Below, one piece after another: positions 7,715 through 18,400 of a DNA stretch of 45,671 bases (position 1 is its first letter; the number at the start of each line of letters is the position of its first letter). The notes below the pieces were generated by a model. The model had not been told where the DNA came from. It saw only the letters and a list, made by a program, of their open reading frames with translations, and searched no databases. Origin of the DNA: Candidatus Dojkabacteria bacterium (lineage in GTDB: Bacteria; Patescibacteriota; Dojkabacteria; SC72; JAHDCA01); NCBI GenBank assembly GCA_027036675.1, contig JALWDW010000012.1, forward strand, positions 2,604 to 48,274, written 5' to 3'. The position numbers and the translations under genes are program-made.

Positions 7715-9829
7715 ATGACTAAAGAATTATATAAAGAAGTGCGTCATGAATTTGAAATAGACGGACGCAAAGCGTTTTTTTCCATAGGTAAATTTGCGCC
7801 ACGGTCGCAGGCCGGTGTATATGCTCAGATGGGTGACACGGTTGTATTGGCCAATGTGAATATAGGTGATGCATCCAATGATGCCGAGTTTTTCCCGTTA
7901 AGTGTGGAATACATCGAAAAAATGTATGCTGGAGGCAAGATCTCCGGGTCCAGGTTTGTCAAAAGGGATAGATTCCCGAGTGATGATGCAATCCTCAAAG
8001 CCAGAATGATCGACCGCTCTGTGAGATCGCGGTTCCCCAGTGATTATAGAGATGAAGTTTCGGTTGTGGTCAGTGTATTGTCCTTTGATCCGGAAAATGA
8101 TCCGGTACTTCTGGGTATCAATGCGGTCAGTGTAGCGTTGATGTTGTCATCCGCACCTTTCACGGATCCTGTGAGTGCGATGCGTATAGGGCTGAAAGAT
8201 GGTGAATTGTTCAATATGTATGCTCATGTGGACAGAGATTTGGACAAAAACAAAAGTGAAATGAATCTGGTGATAACTGGGGATGAAAGCCAGATCACCA
8301 TGATGGATGCAAACGCGTACGAGGTATCGGAAGATATTGTGTTGGACGGGTTTGAAAAAGCGATGGAAAGTATGAAACCGTGGATTGAACAACAAAAAGC
8401 GTTCATTGATGCATACGAAGCGGAAAACGGTGAAGTGGTAAAAAAAGAGTACAAATCGTTTAGTTTCCCAGATGAGCTTTTGGATAGCTTGATGAACACA
8501 TTCGCGGAAGAAATCAAAGCGGCGATGTATGGTGGACAATTTTTTGCCGATCGTGAAAAGTTTATCGAAGACCATTATTCAGTGGAATGGGAAGGCAAGT
8601 ATTCAAAAAAGCAAGTAAGCGACGCTTTCGAAAAAGTTGCGAAGAAATTGATGAAGAAGATCGTCCTGGAGGAAAAAGCCAGAGTCGACGGTCGAGGATT
8701 TGAAGAAATCAGAGAGTTGCGGTTTGAGCACGGCATTTTACCTCGTACTCATGGAAGTGGACTTTTTTCACGCGGTTTGACTCAGGCTTTGACCATAGCC
8801 ACGTTGGGTAGTACCAAAGAAGGTTTGCTGGTGGATGATATGACGGAGGATAGCGAGCGCAATTATATCCATTACTATACCGCCCCATCGTATACTTTGG
8901 GTGAGCCCGGTAGGTACAGGTACAACCCGGGTAGACGTGAAATCGGGCACGGTGCGTTGGCTGAAAAAGCGTTGTATCCGGTACTACCTTCTCTGGAGGA
9001 ATTCCCGTATACCGTGATATTGGTCAGCGAAGTGTTGTCGCAAAACGGATCTTCTTCGATGGCATCTACCGTAGGGTCCACATTGGCTTTGCTCGATGCG
9101 GGTGTACCGATCGAGGATCATGTTGCAGGTATCGCGTTGGGTGTGATAGTGGATGATGAAGATCCGAGCAGATTCCAGACTCTGGTGGATATACGCGACG
9201 TAGAAGATTTCTTCGGGGAAATGGACTACAAGGTGACAGGTACGGTAAACGGTGTGACTGCCATACAGATGGATAATAAAAGGGCGGGGTTGCCGATTGA
9301 GGTATTTCGCGACGCCATGGCGAAGTCGCGCAAGGCCAGGTTGGAGATTATTGAGAAGATGAAAGAGGTTTTGCCGGGACCGAAAGAAGATGTGTCGGAT
9401 TATGCGCCAAAAGTTACATCGATCAAAATTCCTGCCAAGAAGATTGGGGAATTGATCGGGCCTGGAGGCAAAAATATCAAGGAGATTACTGAGGAAACCG
9501 GCGCGCAGGTGGATGTCTCCGACGATGGGTTGGTAAGTATCTATGCCGCTGACAAAGAGAGCGCTCAAGCTGCGCTTGCCAGGATCAAGCCTCTGGCCTT
9601 TGAACCAAAGGTCGGGGATGTTTACGAAGGCAAGATTGTCTCCGTCAAGGATTTCGGGTTTTTCGTAGAGATCAGGCCGGGGGTTGATGGATTGGTGCAT
9701 GTGTCCGAAGTCGCTGACGAGTATGTCAAGGACTTGAGTAAATTCGGCAAGGAGGGGGATACAGTGAAAGTGAAGTTGATCGCCATAGATGATGAAGGGC
9801 GACTGAAGTTGTCGATGAAGGCGGTGTAG
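7715..9829 (+). CDS. pnp: Polyribonucleotide nucleotidyltransferase (PNPase)
   Basis: PNPase is a phosphate-dependent 3'-5' exoribonuclease that forms a ring trimer and also adds tails. The 704-aa protein has the full layout: first RNase PH domain (GRKAFFSIGKFAPRSQAG...), a helical linker, second RNase PH domain with GRREIGHGALAEKAL, NGSSSMAS and GEMDYKVTGT, then KH (IGPGGKNIKEITEETGA) and S1 (GKIVSVKDFGFFVEI...LVHVSEV). Length and motifs are normal. It follows rpsO on the same strand and converges with the glycosylase gene, with about 214 bases between in which no gene is seen. Confidence 0.97.
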   Translation: MTKELYKEVRHEFEIDGRKAFFSIGKFAPRSQAGVYAQMGDTVVLANVNIGDASNDAEFFPLSVEYIEKMYAGGKISGSRFVKRDRFPSDDAILKARMIDRSVRSRFPSDYRDEVSVVVSVLSFDPENDPVLLGINAVSVALMLSSAPFTDPVSAMRIGLKDGELFNMYAHVDRDLDKNKSEMNLVITGDESQITMMDANAYEVSEDIVLDGFEKAMESMKPWIEQQKAFIDAYEAENGEVVKKEYKSFSFPDELLDSLMNTFAEEIKAAMYGGQFFADREKFIEDHYSVEWEGKYSKKQVSDAFEKVAKKLMKKIVLEEKARVDGRGFEEIRELRFEHGILPRTHGSGLFSRGLTQALTIATLGSTKEGLLVDDMTEDSERNYIHYYTAPSYTLGEPGRYRYNPGRREIGHGALAEKALYPVLPSLEEFPYTVILVSEVLSQNGSSSMASTVGSTLALLDAGVPIEDHVAGIALGVIVDDEDPSRFQTLVDIRDVEDFFGEMDYKVTGTVNGVTAIQMDNKRAGLPIEVFRDAMAKSRKARLEIIEKMKEVLPGPKEDVSDYAPKVTSIKIPAKKIGELIGPGGKNIKEITEETGAQVDVSDDGLVSIYAADKESAQAALARIKPLAFEPKVGDVYEGKIVSVKDFGFFVEIRPGVDGLVHVSEVADEYVKDLSKFGKEGDTVKVKLIAIDDEGRLKLSMKAV

Positions 9830-10043
9830 ATTGCATCGCTCGGCCACTCGGGTCGGGGCGCCGGCGTGGAAGTTTCCTCTTCCGACGTCGTTTCCGCTCC
9901 TCGCCCGGTAGGTCGTATGTAGAATTTCGTACCGTTAGTGTGTGGCGGTTTGGTCCCTTGCCGCGGACGGCCTTTTGATGAAATTCTCACATTAGTGCGG
10001 ATCGGTAGTTATTACGAACGTGAGTGTGATACTACTGTGGTTG

Positions 10044-10742
10044 TCAAAACATTTTGTGCTGTTCCGGTATCTCGTCTTCGCCAGGTTCGAATGATGAACA
10101 CGCCTGCATAAAGTCGATTGCTTCATCGGACAGTGCGCTGACAAACTTGTTATCTTTGATATACATTCTCCACGGCTTCTGCGCAAAGGTGCCAGCGTAA
10201 TCGATACCTATCCTTGGGGCGCACATTATCTTTGATCTTGGTATGTCACTTGATCTAACGAGCCAGACTTTGTCGCTGAGCAGTGATGCAGCGTAAAAGC
10301 TCTTATCTATACCAAGTGCTGTACATAGTTTACCCGGGCCATTCGCCAAGTTAACAGTCTGCACGGCTTCGCCCCTTCGTTTCCGCATAATTTCCAGACC
10401 ATATACAGGTTCCAATGCACGGATGAGGACAACATCCCCGACACCTTCAGCCTCTGTGACAATGCACAATTGATAGTGTATTCCATAAATCAGGTAGACG
10501 TACAGTACACCTCCCGGAGTAAATTGAATTCTGGTTCTTCCTGTTACTTTATTAGGATAGGAATGTGAGGCTTTGTCCCAGCTGGCTATATAAGGTTCGA
10601 CCTCTACGATTTTACCCGCAGCGATGTCACCATTGATGTTGGTTACAAGGATCTTCCCCAACAGTTTCTCGGCCACAAGAAATGTTTCTCGACGAAAGAA
10701 GTCAATGTCGATTTTGTTATCCTTGTTTAGTAGATAATCCAT
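10044..10742 (-). CDS. 3-methyladenine DNA glycosylase (AAG/MPG family)
   Basis: This monofunctional DNA glycosylase removes alkylated purines such as 3-methyladenine in base excision repair. The 232-aa protein matches the AAG (Pur_DNA_glyco) family: FLVAEKLLGKILV at the start, VEVEPYIASWDKASHSY containing the catalytic Glu, followed by GRTRIQFTPGGVLYVYLIYGIHYQLCIV and NLANGPGKLCTALGI. The common EVEAY is EVEPY here; the Glu is kept. The start is the ATG at 10742, 25 bases after the methyltransferase stop, so the two are probably co-transcribed. Confidence 0.92.
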   Translation of the reverse strand: MDYLLNKDNKIDIDFFRRETFLVAEKLLGKILVTNINGDIAAGKIVEVEPYIASWDKASHSYPNKVTGRTRIQFTPGGVLYVYLIYGIHYQLCIVTEAEGVGDVVLIRALEPVYGLEIMRKRRGEAVQTVNLANGPGKLCTALGIDKSFYAASLLSDKVWLVRSSDIPRSKIMCAPRIGIDYAGTFAQKPWRMYIKDNKFVSALSDEAIDFMQACSSFEPGEDEIPEQHKMF

Positions 10743-10767
10743 ATGATACTTGTTTTAATCGAAGCCC

Positions 10768-11820
10768 CTACTCTCCGGGCTTCCGTATTTTTGCCACGAA
10801 AAACCCTTCGGTATATTTACTGGGTATTACCCGTATAGCCTTTTTGTTCTCCGCGGAATACGTATGCCCGCTCCATTTCGTGATACCCGGAGTTATATAT
10901 CTTGCGTAATCTGCGAATTCCGGCGTCTTGTGTAGGTCGATTTCTTCCAAATACGCCTCAGCTTCACGCTCAAGCAAATGGTCGACGACCTCTTCGTTTT
11001 CCATAGGCTCCAATGTGCATGTGGAATAAACTAACGTCCCTCCGGGCTTAAGTAGTTTGTAAGCGGAAACGATCAATTTTTTCTGCAATTTGGACAGAGC
11101 TTTGGCTTTCTTGATGGACCAGTATCGCAATGCATTTTCTGACTGCATATAAACCATCCCTTCTCCGCTACACGGTGCGTCAAGCAGGATTTTGTCAAAT
11201 TGTTCAGCGTTGCCATCGGCATATTCATTGGCGTCCACGATTCGGACTTTGACATTGCGTGCATGAAACATGGGAAGAAGCTGTTGCATGCGAATTCCTC
11301 TCTTGAAATCGTTCTCCAACGCGACGATATTCGCCCGGTTTAAGGTGATGGCACAGATTTGTGTAGTCTTACTACCCGGGGCGGCGCACATATCCAGGAT
11401 GTTTTCACCGGCAACCGGGTTTAGCACCAATGGGGGGATCATGCTGGAAAGGTTTTGAATGTAATACATGCCCTTTTCGTACTCCGGCATGTCGCCGAGC
11501 TCACTTTTGTCTTTGTTAGTCACTATATACGTATCCGGCGCCCACTCCACACGTTGCATCTCCAGCCCTTTTTGTCGAAGTTTTTGGTAGATTTCTTGCG
11601 TGTCCCCGGCCAACGGATTTAGGCGGATGGTCGAAACAGTCCGTTGGGAGAAAAAATCCTTGGCCAGTTTCGGAGATACTTTGAGGATACTACCCATACG
11701 GGAGAGGAAAATATGTTTTTTGGTGTAGAAGCGGTCGGTCTTACCTGTGGAAAATCGAGACTTACGGTGTTTTCTGCGTTTGTCGCGGTATCCGCTCGCG
11801 TTGTGTCTTTTTCTTTTCAT
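10768..11820 (-). CDS. RNA cytosine-C5 methyltransferase (NOL1/NOP2/Sun family, RsmB/RsmF type)
   Basis: The family transfers methyl from S-adenosylmethionine to C5 of cytosine in rRNA or tRNA. Motifs in order: SAM-binding DMCAAPGSKTTQ, motif IV DAPCSGEG, and motif VI VYSTCTLEPMENEEVV, giving both expected cysteines (in PC and TC). The N-terminus is very basic (KRKRH...KRRKHRK) and may bind RNA. The ORF track starts at 11838, but an extended -10 (TGCTATACT) covers that stretch, so the ATG at 11820 is chosen; the transcript would then be essentially leaderless. The target base cannot be told from sequence. Confidence 0.92.
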   Translation of the reverse strand: MKRKRHNASGYRDKRRKHRKSRFSTGKTDRFYTKKHIFLSRMGSILKVSPKLAKDFFSQRTVSTIRLNPLAGDTQEIYQKLRQKGLEMQRVEWAPDTYIVTNKDKSELGDMPEYEKGMYYIQNLSSMIPPLVLNPVAGENILDMCAAPGSKTTQICAITLNRANIVALENDFKRGIRMQQLLPMFHARNVKVRIVDANEYADGNAEQFDKILLDAPCSGEGMVYMQSENALRYWSIKKAKALSKLQKKLIVSAYKLLKPGGTLVYSTCTLEPMENEEVVDHLLEREAEAYLEEIDLHKTPEFADYARYITPGITKWSGHTYSAENKKAIRVIPSKYTEGFFVAKIRKPGE

Positions 11821-11828
11821 TGGGTCTA

Positions 11829-11837
11829 AGTATAGCA
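11829..11837 (-). promoter_or_regulatory. Methyltransferase promoter (extended -10)
   Basis: On the minus strand TGCTATACT lies just before the ATG at 11820, putting the transcript start about 2 bases from the start codon. The -35 is poor (TTGTCA sits at a 14-base spacing). It is back to back with the plus-strand promoter and shares its TTGACAA bases. Confidence 0.5.
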
Positions 11838-11847
11838 TGGCGGGTGT

Positions 11848-11876
11848 TTGACAATTGGGGGGACTTTATGTATATT
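11848..11876 (+). promoter_or_regulatory. Promoter of the 11.9-kb gene, start of the envelope region
   Basis: Consensus TTGACA, exactly 17 bases, then TATATT. It faces away from the methyltransferase promoter in a 92-base divergent gap. The predicted start is near 11883. Confidence 0.75.
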
Positions 11877-11912
11877 GGTACTGATTAACTAAGCTTAGTG
11901 TTTTCGCAATTT

Positions 11913-12407
11913 ATGTCGTTACAGCTATTAGAGCCTATAAACAAGCGTATACTTGATCTTGATATATTCACTTTGTTGGGTCTTGCAGACTTGAGTCAGA
12001 CTGAAAAGGACCTGTTCTTGAAGCGGATGAATAAGTTGGCGATTGATCTGTTTCTTTTGAAGCTGACTGGGCAGATGAAACCTGAAATCCGAAGGGCTGT
12101 TGTCGATAAGTATGCGGATGTTACGGAACTGGATGACGAGGGGTTGAAAATATTCATCAAGGATATTACCAATCATGTTCCAGATGCCAGCGATTTGTTT
12201 GTTGACTCACTCGCACAGGTCAAAGCCTCACTTGTACAGGATCACTATAAAACAAAGAGGCTAGCTTATGAATCGTTGCTACTGAAAACTATGGATAAGG
12301 AGAAACGGGCGCTGATCGAAGAGCAAATTGAAAAATGCAAAAAAAACGAGGAGATGGCCGCCAATGGACAATGGGATGCTGTCACCGCGTTGGTTGAGTT
12401 GGCTTGA
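11913..12407 (+). CDS. Hypothetical small helical protein
   Basis: I do not recognise a named family. The ORF can begin at GTG 11898, but the ATG at 11913 gives MSLQLLEPINKRIL and leaves a 30-base leader from the consensus promoter. The ~164-aa product is soluble, mostly predicted helix, with charged stretches and no signal peptide or membrane segment. The C-terminal part (DKEKRALIEEQIEKCKKNEE) looks like a coiled helix. It precedes the giant gene by about 30 bases on the same strand, so co-expression is likely; an accessory or chaperone-like role is only inference. Confidence 0.75.
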   Translation: MSLQLLEPINKRILDLDIFTLLGLADLSQTEKDLFLKRMNKLAIDLFLLKLTGQMKPEIRRAVVDKYADVTELDDEGLKIFIKDITNHVPDASDLFVDSLAQVKASLVQDHYKTKRLAYESLLLKTMDKEKRALIEEQIEKCKKNEEMAANGQWDAVTALVELA

Positions 12408-12436
12408 GCTTATTTAAAATTTTAACCTAATTGAAA

Positions 12437-15400
12437 ATGGAAATGATGGGAATGTCTGAAAATTTTTCCGATGGGGCTCTGGACTCCGAAGTTGTCAAAG
12501 TACAACAATTTGAGTCAGCTGAGGTGAACTTCGATGGTGGAGTAGACGTTGAAGGTATAATAAGTATAACTGGCGGTGACGGTCTCCTCGTCAAGGGTGA
12601 ACAGGGAAACACTTTCACTATTCGTAGTGAGTTTGGTTTCGATGACGATGATGGAATGCATGGTCCATTTACCCTTGAAATTATGTCTGACGGTGCTGAA
12701 AAGCCATCCGTAGTGCTGAATGCTACTTGGAAACAAGTGGAGAGTGCTGGTCAAGGTGGGAATGTGATGGATAAAGGACGCGTGGAGTCGGATGCCTTGT
12801 CGGAACTGCAAGAAGTAGTGGATGTCTTGCGTGGTGCACGTGAAGCAGTTGCTAAAGATGATAGGGTTGGATCTGAAGATGGTGCCGGTGATTTGGTTAA
12901 GGTGTTAGATGGTATGATAGGGGCTGTGACTGGGGAAGGTGCTCACACAGAAACTAAGAAAATCCATGCGAAAGAGGATGACGGTGACCAGGTGGACGTG
13001 GCTACGCCTGCGGAAGCTTACGCAAAGTTAGCGTTGCAGGGTTTTGAGGTTAGTAGGGAAGACGGTGTTGCTCTTCATGTGGATTCTCTGAAAGAGGCCT
13101 CTACTATTGAAGTCGGTGACCTTACGATCGAAGTTTCACCAAACGATGACTCTAGCGATATAAGTATTGAGTTCACTGACCGTGATGGTGGAAATGTATC
13201 ACTGACCCTGGGGTATTCTACTGAAGCATCTGAAAGTGGTGAGGAGACGTCCTTGTTTGAGAAAGCAGCTGTTAGCACGGATGACGTTCGTCATCTGGAA
13301 GGGATAGTTAAGAAGTTATCCGAGGTGAATTTTGACGGATTGGAACCTGAAGATAATGAGCGACTGGCGGCATTGAAGACGTTGGTTGATATGGTGGATG
13401 AGCAAGCTGAAGAGGTCGTTGCTCAAAAGATTGCTGATTATAGGAGTGCGGGACGTAAATTAGCACTCAATTATGCTACACACCAGGCTGAAGTGAACGA
13501 AAATGTCAAGGAAGGACATGAGAGGATGGAAGCAAGGGCGAGAAATCGTATATATGTAAATGCTAAAGAGAGAGCGAAGCAACGTCACCTCGAAAAAATA
13601 GCCGCACAAGAGGATATGATGTGGGATGCCCATGGGCTTACGGAGTTTGTCGGTAATGATGTCGTAGAGGAAGCTAAGCGTAATTTCGCAAATGTACAGA
13701 AGATGGTGGAGAGTGGAGGGGCTGTTGTTGAAGTGGACAGTGACTATAAAGAACTGGCTTCCAAAGGGTTCGATGGGTCGTTTAAGCTGTACTCGTCCAT
13801 AAGTGAGGGTTTATCCTTGCATGGTAAGGAATATATGGTGTTGCAGGGGAAAGATGGTAGTGTAGGAGGATTTGTCGAGGCGGATCAGCTTGTCCGTGCT
13901 CTTATCACCGAGCCAACATTTAATGTTGATGTTGAGAACGGGGTTGTCACCATCCTTGTACCCGGTGGCAGCGGTACGGCGGAGTCTGAAGAAGGCGGGG
14001 TTTCACACTATCGAAGTATAACTCTACCTATGGCAAAGGCTATGGAGATGTATGCACAAGTTGAGCAGTATCACTTGTCGCAAGTCGAAGATGATATGGA
14101 AGGTGTTCAAGAGGGTGAACGAAAGGATGGACAGACGGGCAAGGTCGCACCTTCAGAAATCAAAGCTTCAGGTACTTATGCAGACTTCTGGGAGACGATG
14201 GGCTCATCGCGCTACCAAAGGGCTGAATCCCTTGAACAGGGAGAAAAAACTAATGTCGACGCTGTCGCAAAGGCGGTGTTTGAAATGCTCGTTCAGAAAG
14301 GGTATATCATTGACCCAGATGACCTACGCGTATTGGAAGATCGTATACACGATCTCGAGGAAGGGGAGACGGACACTAGGCGTACAGAGTACGCGACGTA
14401 TGAGAGGGTGAAGCGTATAGAGGAGCTATTTGAAATAATAGGCGTGCATGATCGCGATCTAAGAAATCGTGTTATAGAGTTAAAAGTGAGTATTGAGGAG
14501 CTACCTATGCGTGCCAGGCGTAATGCTGTTGTGGAAGTTGTCAACGAAGGTGACCCAGATAAGGCAGGCCCCGCATTACTGGCGCAGATGATTATTGCAG
14601 CAATGGAACAGGAGACTGAGATTATGGGAGAGTTACATATTGACTCCGGGCCAAATAATAAAGCAGCAGAAAACGATGTGAATACTGCTAGTCAAGTTGG
14701 TAGCACTGGCGAAGGGGTTGAGTCGTTGTCAGATATACGCGACATTGTGGATGCAGCAGCTACAGACCCCGATGTACGCGCGGGGTTGGAATCTCTTGGG
14801 TTTCCAGAATTTGATCCCGAGAATCCAAAGGAGTTTTCTGATGCAGTGAACGAATATCTACGTCTCCACCCTGTAGCTGAACAATTAATCAAAGATTATC
14901 TGAAGGCACAACAGGGTGGCGATGGAGGGGTTATTGAAACGGAGGTTAGAGAGACCTCTGGTGTCGACCCGAAAGAAGTTTATAATAAATATCAGAAGGC
15001 GTTAGCACGGATCTCGCAAGACGCTGTGCAAGATTTGCAACCTAAAGTTGATGCGCTTGCTGATAGGGTGGATGTCCCGCGTGTAGAAGCAGATATCCCG
15101 ACAGTAGAAGCTTCTTCCACTGCGGAGAATGCATCACGTGAATCGCAAAAAGAATCACTCTCTGCTATGGTAGAAAAGAATCTTGCTGAAATTGAAAGGT
15201 TGCGCGAAGATTTGCAGCGAATCGATCAACGACTCGGCCAGTTGCAGGATACGATGACAAAAATACTTGAATATCTGGAATCCGGTTCTCCAAGCGAAGG
15301 AGCGCTGGCTGAACTTTTGGCCGTTACGAACGCTAAGCCCGCTGCGGAAAAGGCGGAGTCGGATGAGAAAGACGGTGACCCTGTGTCTGAGCTCATAAAC

Positions 15401-18400
15401 ATTATCACCCAAAAAACCGGTGCAGAAGATCTTCAGTCAATGACCGTTGAAGACGTGATACGTTTGTTGCAAGGTAGCTTGAACGTATCGGAAGCCTCGC
15501 CTGTGCAAAGAAAGGATGGTGGTGTGGAGCAAGTTGGTGCGACAGTGGGTGGAGCCGGTAGTGAGGGTGCGAAACTTTCTGACAAAGATGTTGAGCTGAT
15601 GCAAACCATACTGACGTTGCTCGAAGGTATTGGCGCATCTCAAGAAAACGGAACGGATGCATCTGTAAGGTCAGGAGAAGGTGAATCTATTGATCCGACG
15701 AAAGTATCCTTTGGAGAAGTATTGCAAAAAATGCTTAGCGATGCCGGAGAGGGTGGAGCGAATAAGTTGCCAGAAAATCTCGCACATATTCTCGATCTTC
15801 TTAAAGATGCGCAACCTAGCGAAAACGCAGCTGAAAATGTTATTGAGGGTGGTAGCCTATCACTGGAGCATGTACAGGATTTGATCGATAGTCTTATAGC
15901 CTCTACCCCTGGGTTTGAAGATATTGAGGGTGTCACTTTGAAAGACTTGAGGAAACTGGTGTCTAATGAGCTCAGTAAAGATGGTGGCTCGCCGAACTCT
16001 GATGCATTGCAACTCTTGTCAATGTTGCTGGATGCGTATTCTGCAGGGGGCGATCCCTCGGAAGATGGAAAAGTAAAGATAGATGATTTCAAGAAAATTT
16101 TACAAACTGGTGGTTTCAAAGATTTAGTACGGCAGTATGCGGAAGAACAAACTAATATACGAAAGAAAGCAGAGGGACAGTTGGAATCTACGCGAGAAGA
16201 GATCGACACTCTTACACGGGAGCGTGATCGGATTAAGGCAGAGATAGACCGGCGGATGGCGGAAAACGCACGTGTGGAAGATGCCCAGGCTACGTTGAAT
16301 ACGGAGGGAGTGCTCGCTGAGGCTGATATGAACGGTTTTACCGTAGAACAATTGCATGACGAGTCTCAAGCCCTCTGGCAAGAGATACAGCAGTACAACG
16401 AGGTTGAAGCTGTGATTGAGGGGGCAAGGGATGCAATCGCCGTGATGAATGTGTTCATAGAGATGACTGATGAAGAGTTTGCAACCTTTGCAAGTCAGTT
16501 GATACAAGATTCGCACCGATTAAACCAACCTGCCCTCAAGGAGTTTGCCGACGAATTTTTGAAGGACAGAGGCACTCGTACTGTTAAGCGAGAAGCGTCA
16601 CTATCATCTTTTATAGGGTTCTTGAACGCTCGTCTCAACGATGAATCTTACCGTTGGGATTCCTTGGAAGAGAAGGAAATGTACCAAAAAGCCTACGAAT
16701 ACTTGCAAGACTTGGTGATGAATGACCCGTCATTGGGAGACTTCTTGATGTTTCGTCGTGCAGAGCCGGCGGATTCCGTCGAAGAACAGAATGACCTGTA
16801 CTTATTTGTGAATCAAGATATTCATGCATTGAATGCTGAACTGGACTCTATCGCACAAGGGAGGTCTTTGGATCAGATGCAAAGCGATTTGCAGGGGATC
16901 AACGCGGAGTTGGCCCGTCGAGGTGAGAGAGTTGATGTCCCGACATTGGCGGAGCAGGCTGCGGAGACCGCCAGAAATAGTGATGTCTTGAACAGTAACT
17001 TGGACGCACTCTCAAGCGAAATAGACTTACTTGCCCAAAAGCAAGAGGCTGAGACGGGCGGTATAGCCAAGTTTTTCAAAAAGGCGGCGGATATATTGAC
17101 GCCCGTGCTTGGCGGTATCGGTACTAAGATGTTGTTGGGTGCTGGTACGGCTGCGTTGGTTGGCGCGACTATAGCCTCAGGCGGACTTCTCGGTATCGCG
17201 GTTGCTACAGTGGCAGGTGCGACTGTAGGTGCAGCCGGAGGTGCGCTGACAGGTGGTCTTTTCTCAGGGGTTCTCCACTATGATGTCTTTTACACAGATA
17301 AGCATAATCCTTGGGCGGAACATGCGCGGAAGACAAACGCCATATGGAATACGCTGACTGGGAAAAATAAGGTGAGGGAACGTATGATTTCGGAGTACCG
17401 TATCCAAGATAGACTCGGTGTGTTGGCACAGACCTTCCAACATCTTGATGTAATGCGAGTAAATGGTGTGTCATCATACGACATGGCGACAGTCTCAGAA
17501 GTTACCGGCTTATCAGAGGCTGCGCTTCAAGAAGCATTTGTACAAATGTATGTACTGCGTGAATTGACGAATTATATAGGACTTGAAGATGTGTTGCCAC
17601 AAGTTCAGAACGCTGATGGGCAAAATGTGGATTTGATGACTGTACTGACTTCACTGTCCAGAACACTTCCAGTCATTGCGCAAACAAATGGTTGGGATAT
17701 AAATGCATTGAAAGATCGGGGCGATGATATGGCGACTGAAGCATACAAGAAAGGAAAGAGTGCGGCGATTTGGATGAAAGTGAAGAAAGGGGCGTTGATC
17801 GGAGGTATAGCAGGTGGGATCGCTGGCTTGATAGACGGATTACATGCAGCTAAGACAGCTGCAGAAGGTGTCCAGGCGGGGCAAGCTCATATTGCTGAGC
17901 TAGGTAAACAGGCCGGTGAAGAACAGGAGAAGGCTATAAGGGCAGCATTGTTGAAAGGTGGAGAGGACCCTACCAAAGCAGCTAAATTGATGGGAAAGTT
18001 TGATTTAAATGGAGATGGTTTCCTGAGTGGTGGAGAGTTGGCTCGAATGCGGGAGGCTATGATGGGTGGTGTTGGTCACGTCACGCCTCCTCATAGTGCA
18101 TGGGAACAGCTACAAGCACAGATGTCAGGTGGAAGTGTCAATATGCAACATGTGTTTCCCAAATGGGACCTAGCGAGTACACATGCACATGGCGCAATGT
18201 GGGATATGCGTCCGGATGGCTCGGCTTGGAGTGGTTTGCAACATAACGCGATGGAGGCGCTTGCAAGTCATGTGGATCCTGCGACGTTGCAACAACCGGA
18301 TGCGATGAATGCTTACCTGGATTTGCTTTATAGTCATGTAGACAAAGCGGGGAATGTAGTCTCCAATACATTTACAGATAAGGATGTATTGCAAGCTTTG

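Noticed and set aside
8984-9847. 287-aa minus-strand ORF opposite pnp
   Set aside because: Antisense to the conserved second RNase PH, KH and S1 domains; His/Arg-rich shadow composition and no start signals.
9830-10043. tRNA or terminator in the convergent pnp/glycosylase gap
   Set aside because: No cloverleaf or T-loop signature was found; the only hairpin (GCCG/CGGC followed by CTTTT) is too short to support a terminator.
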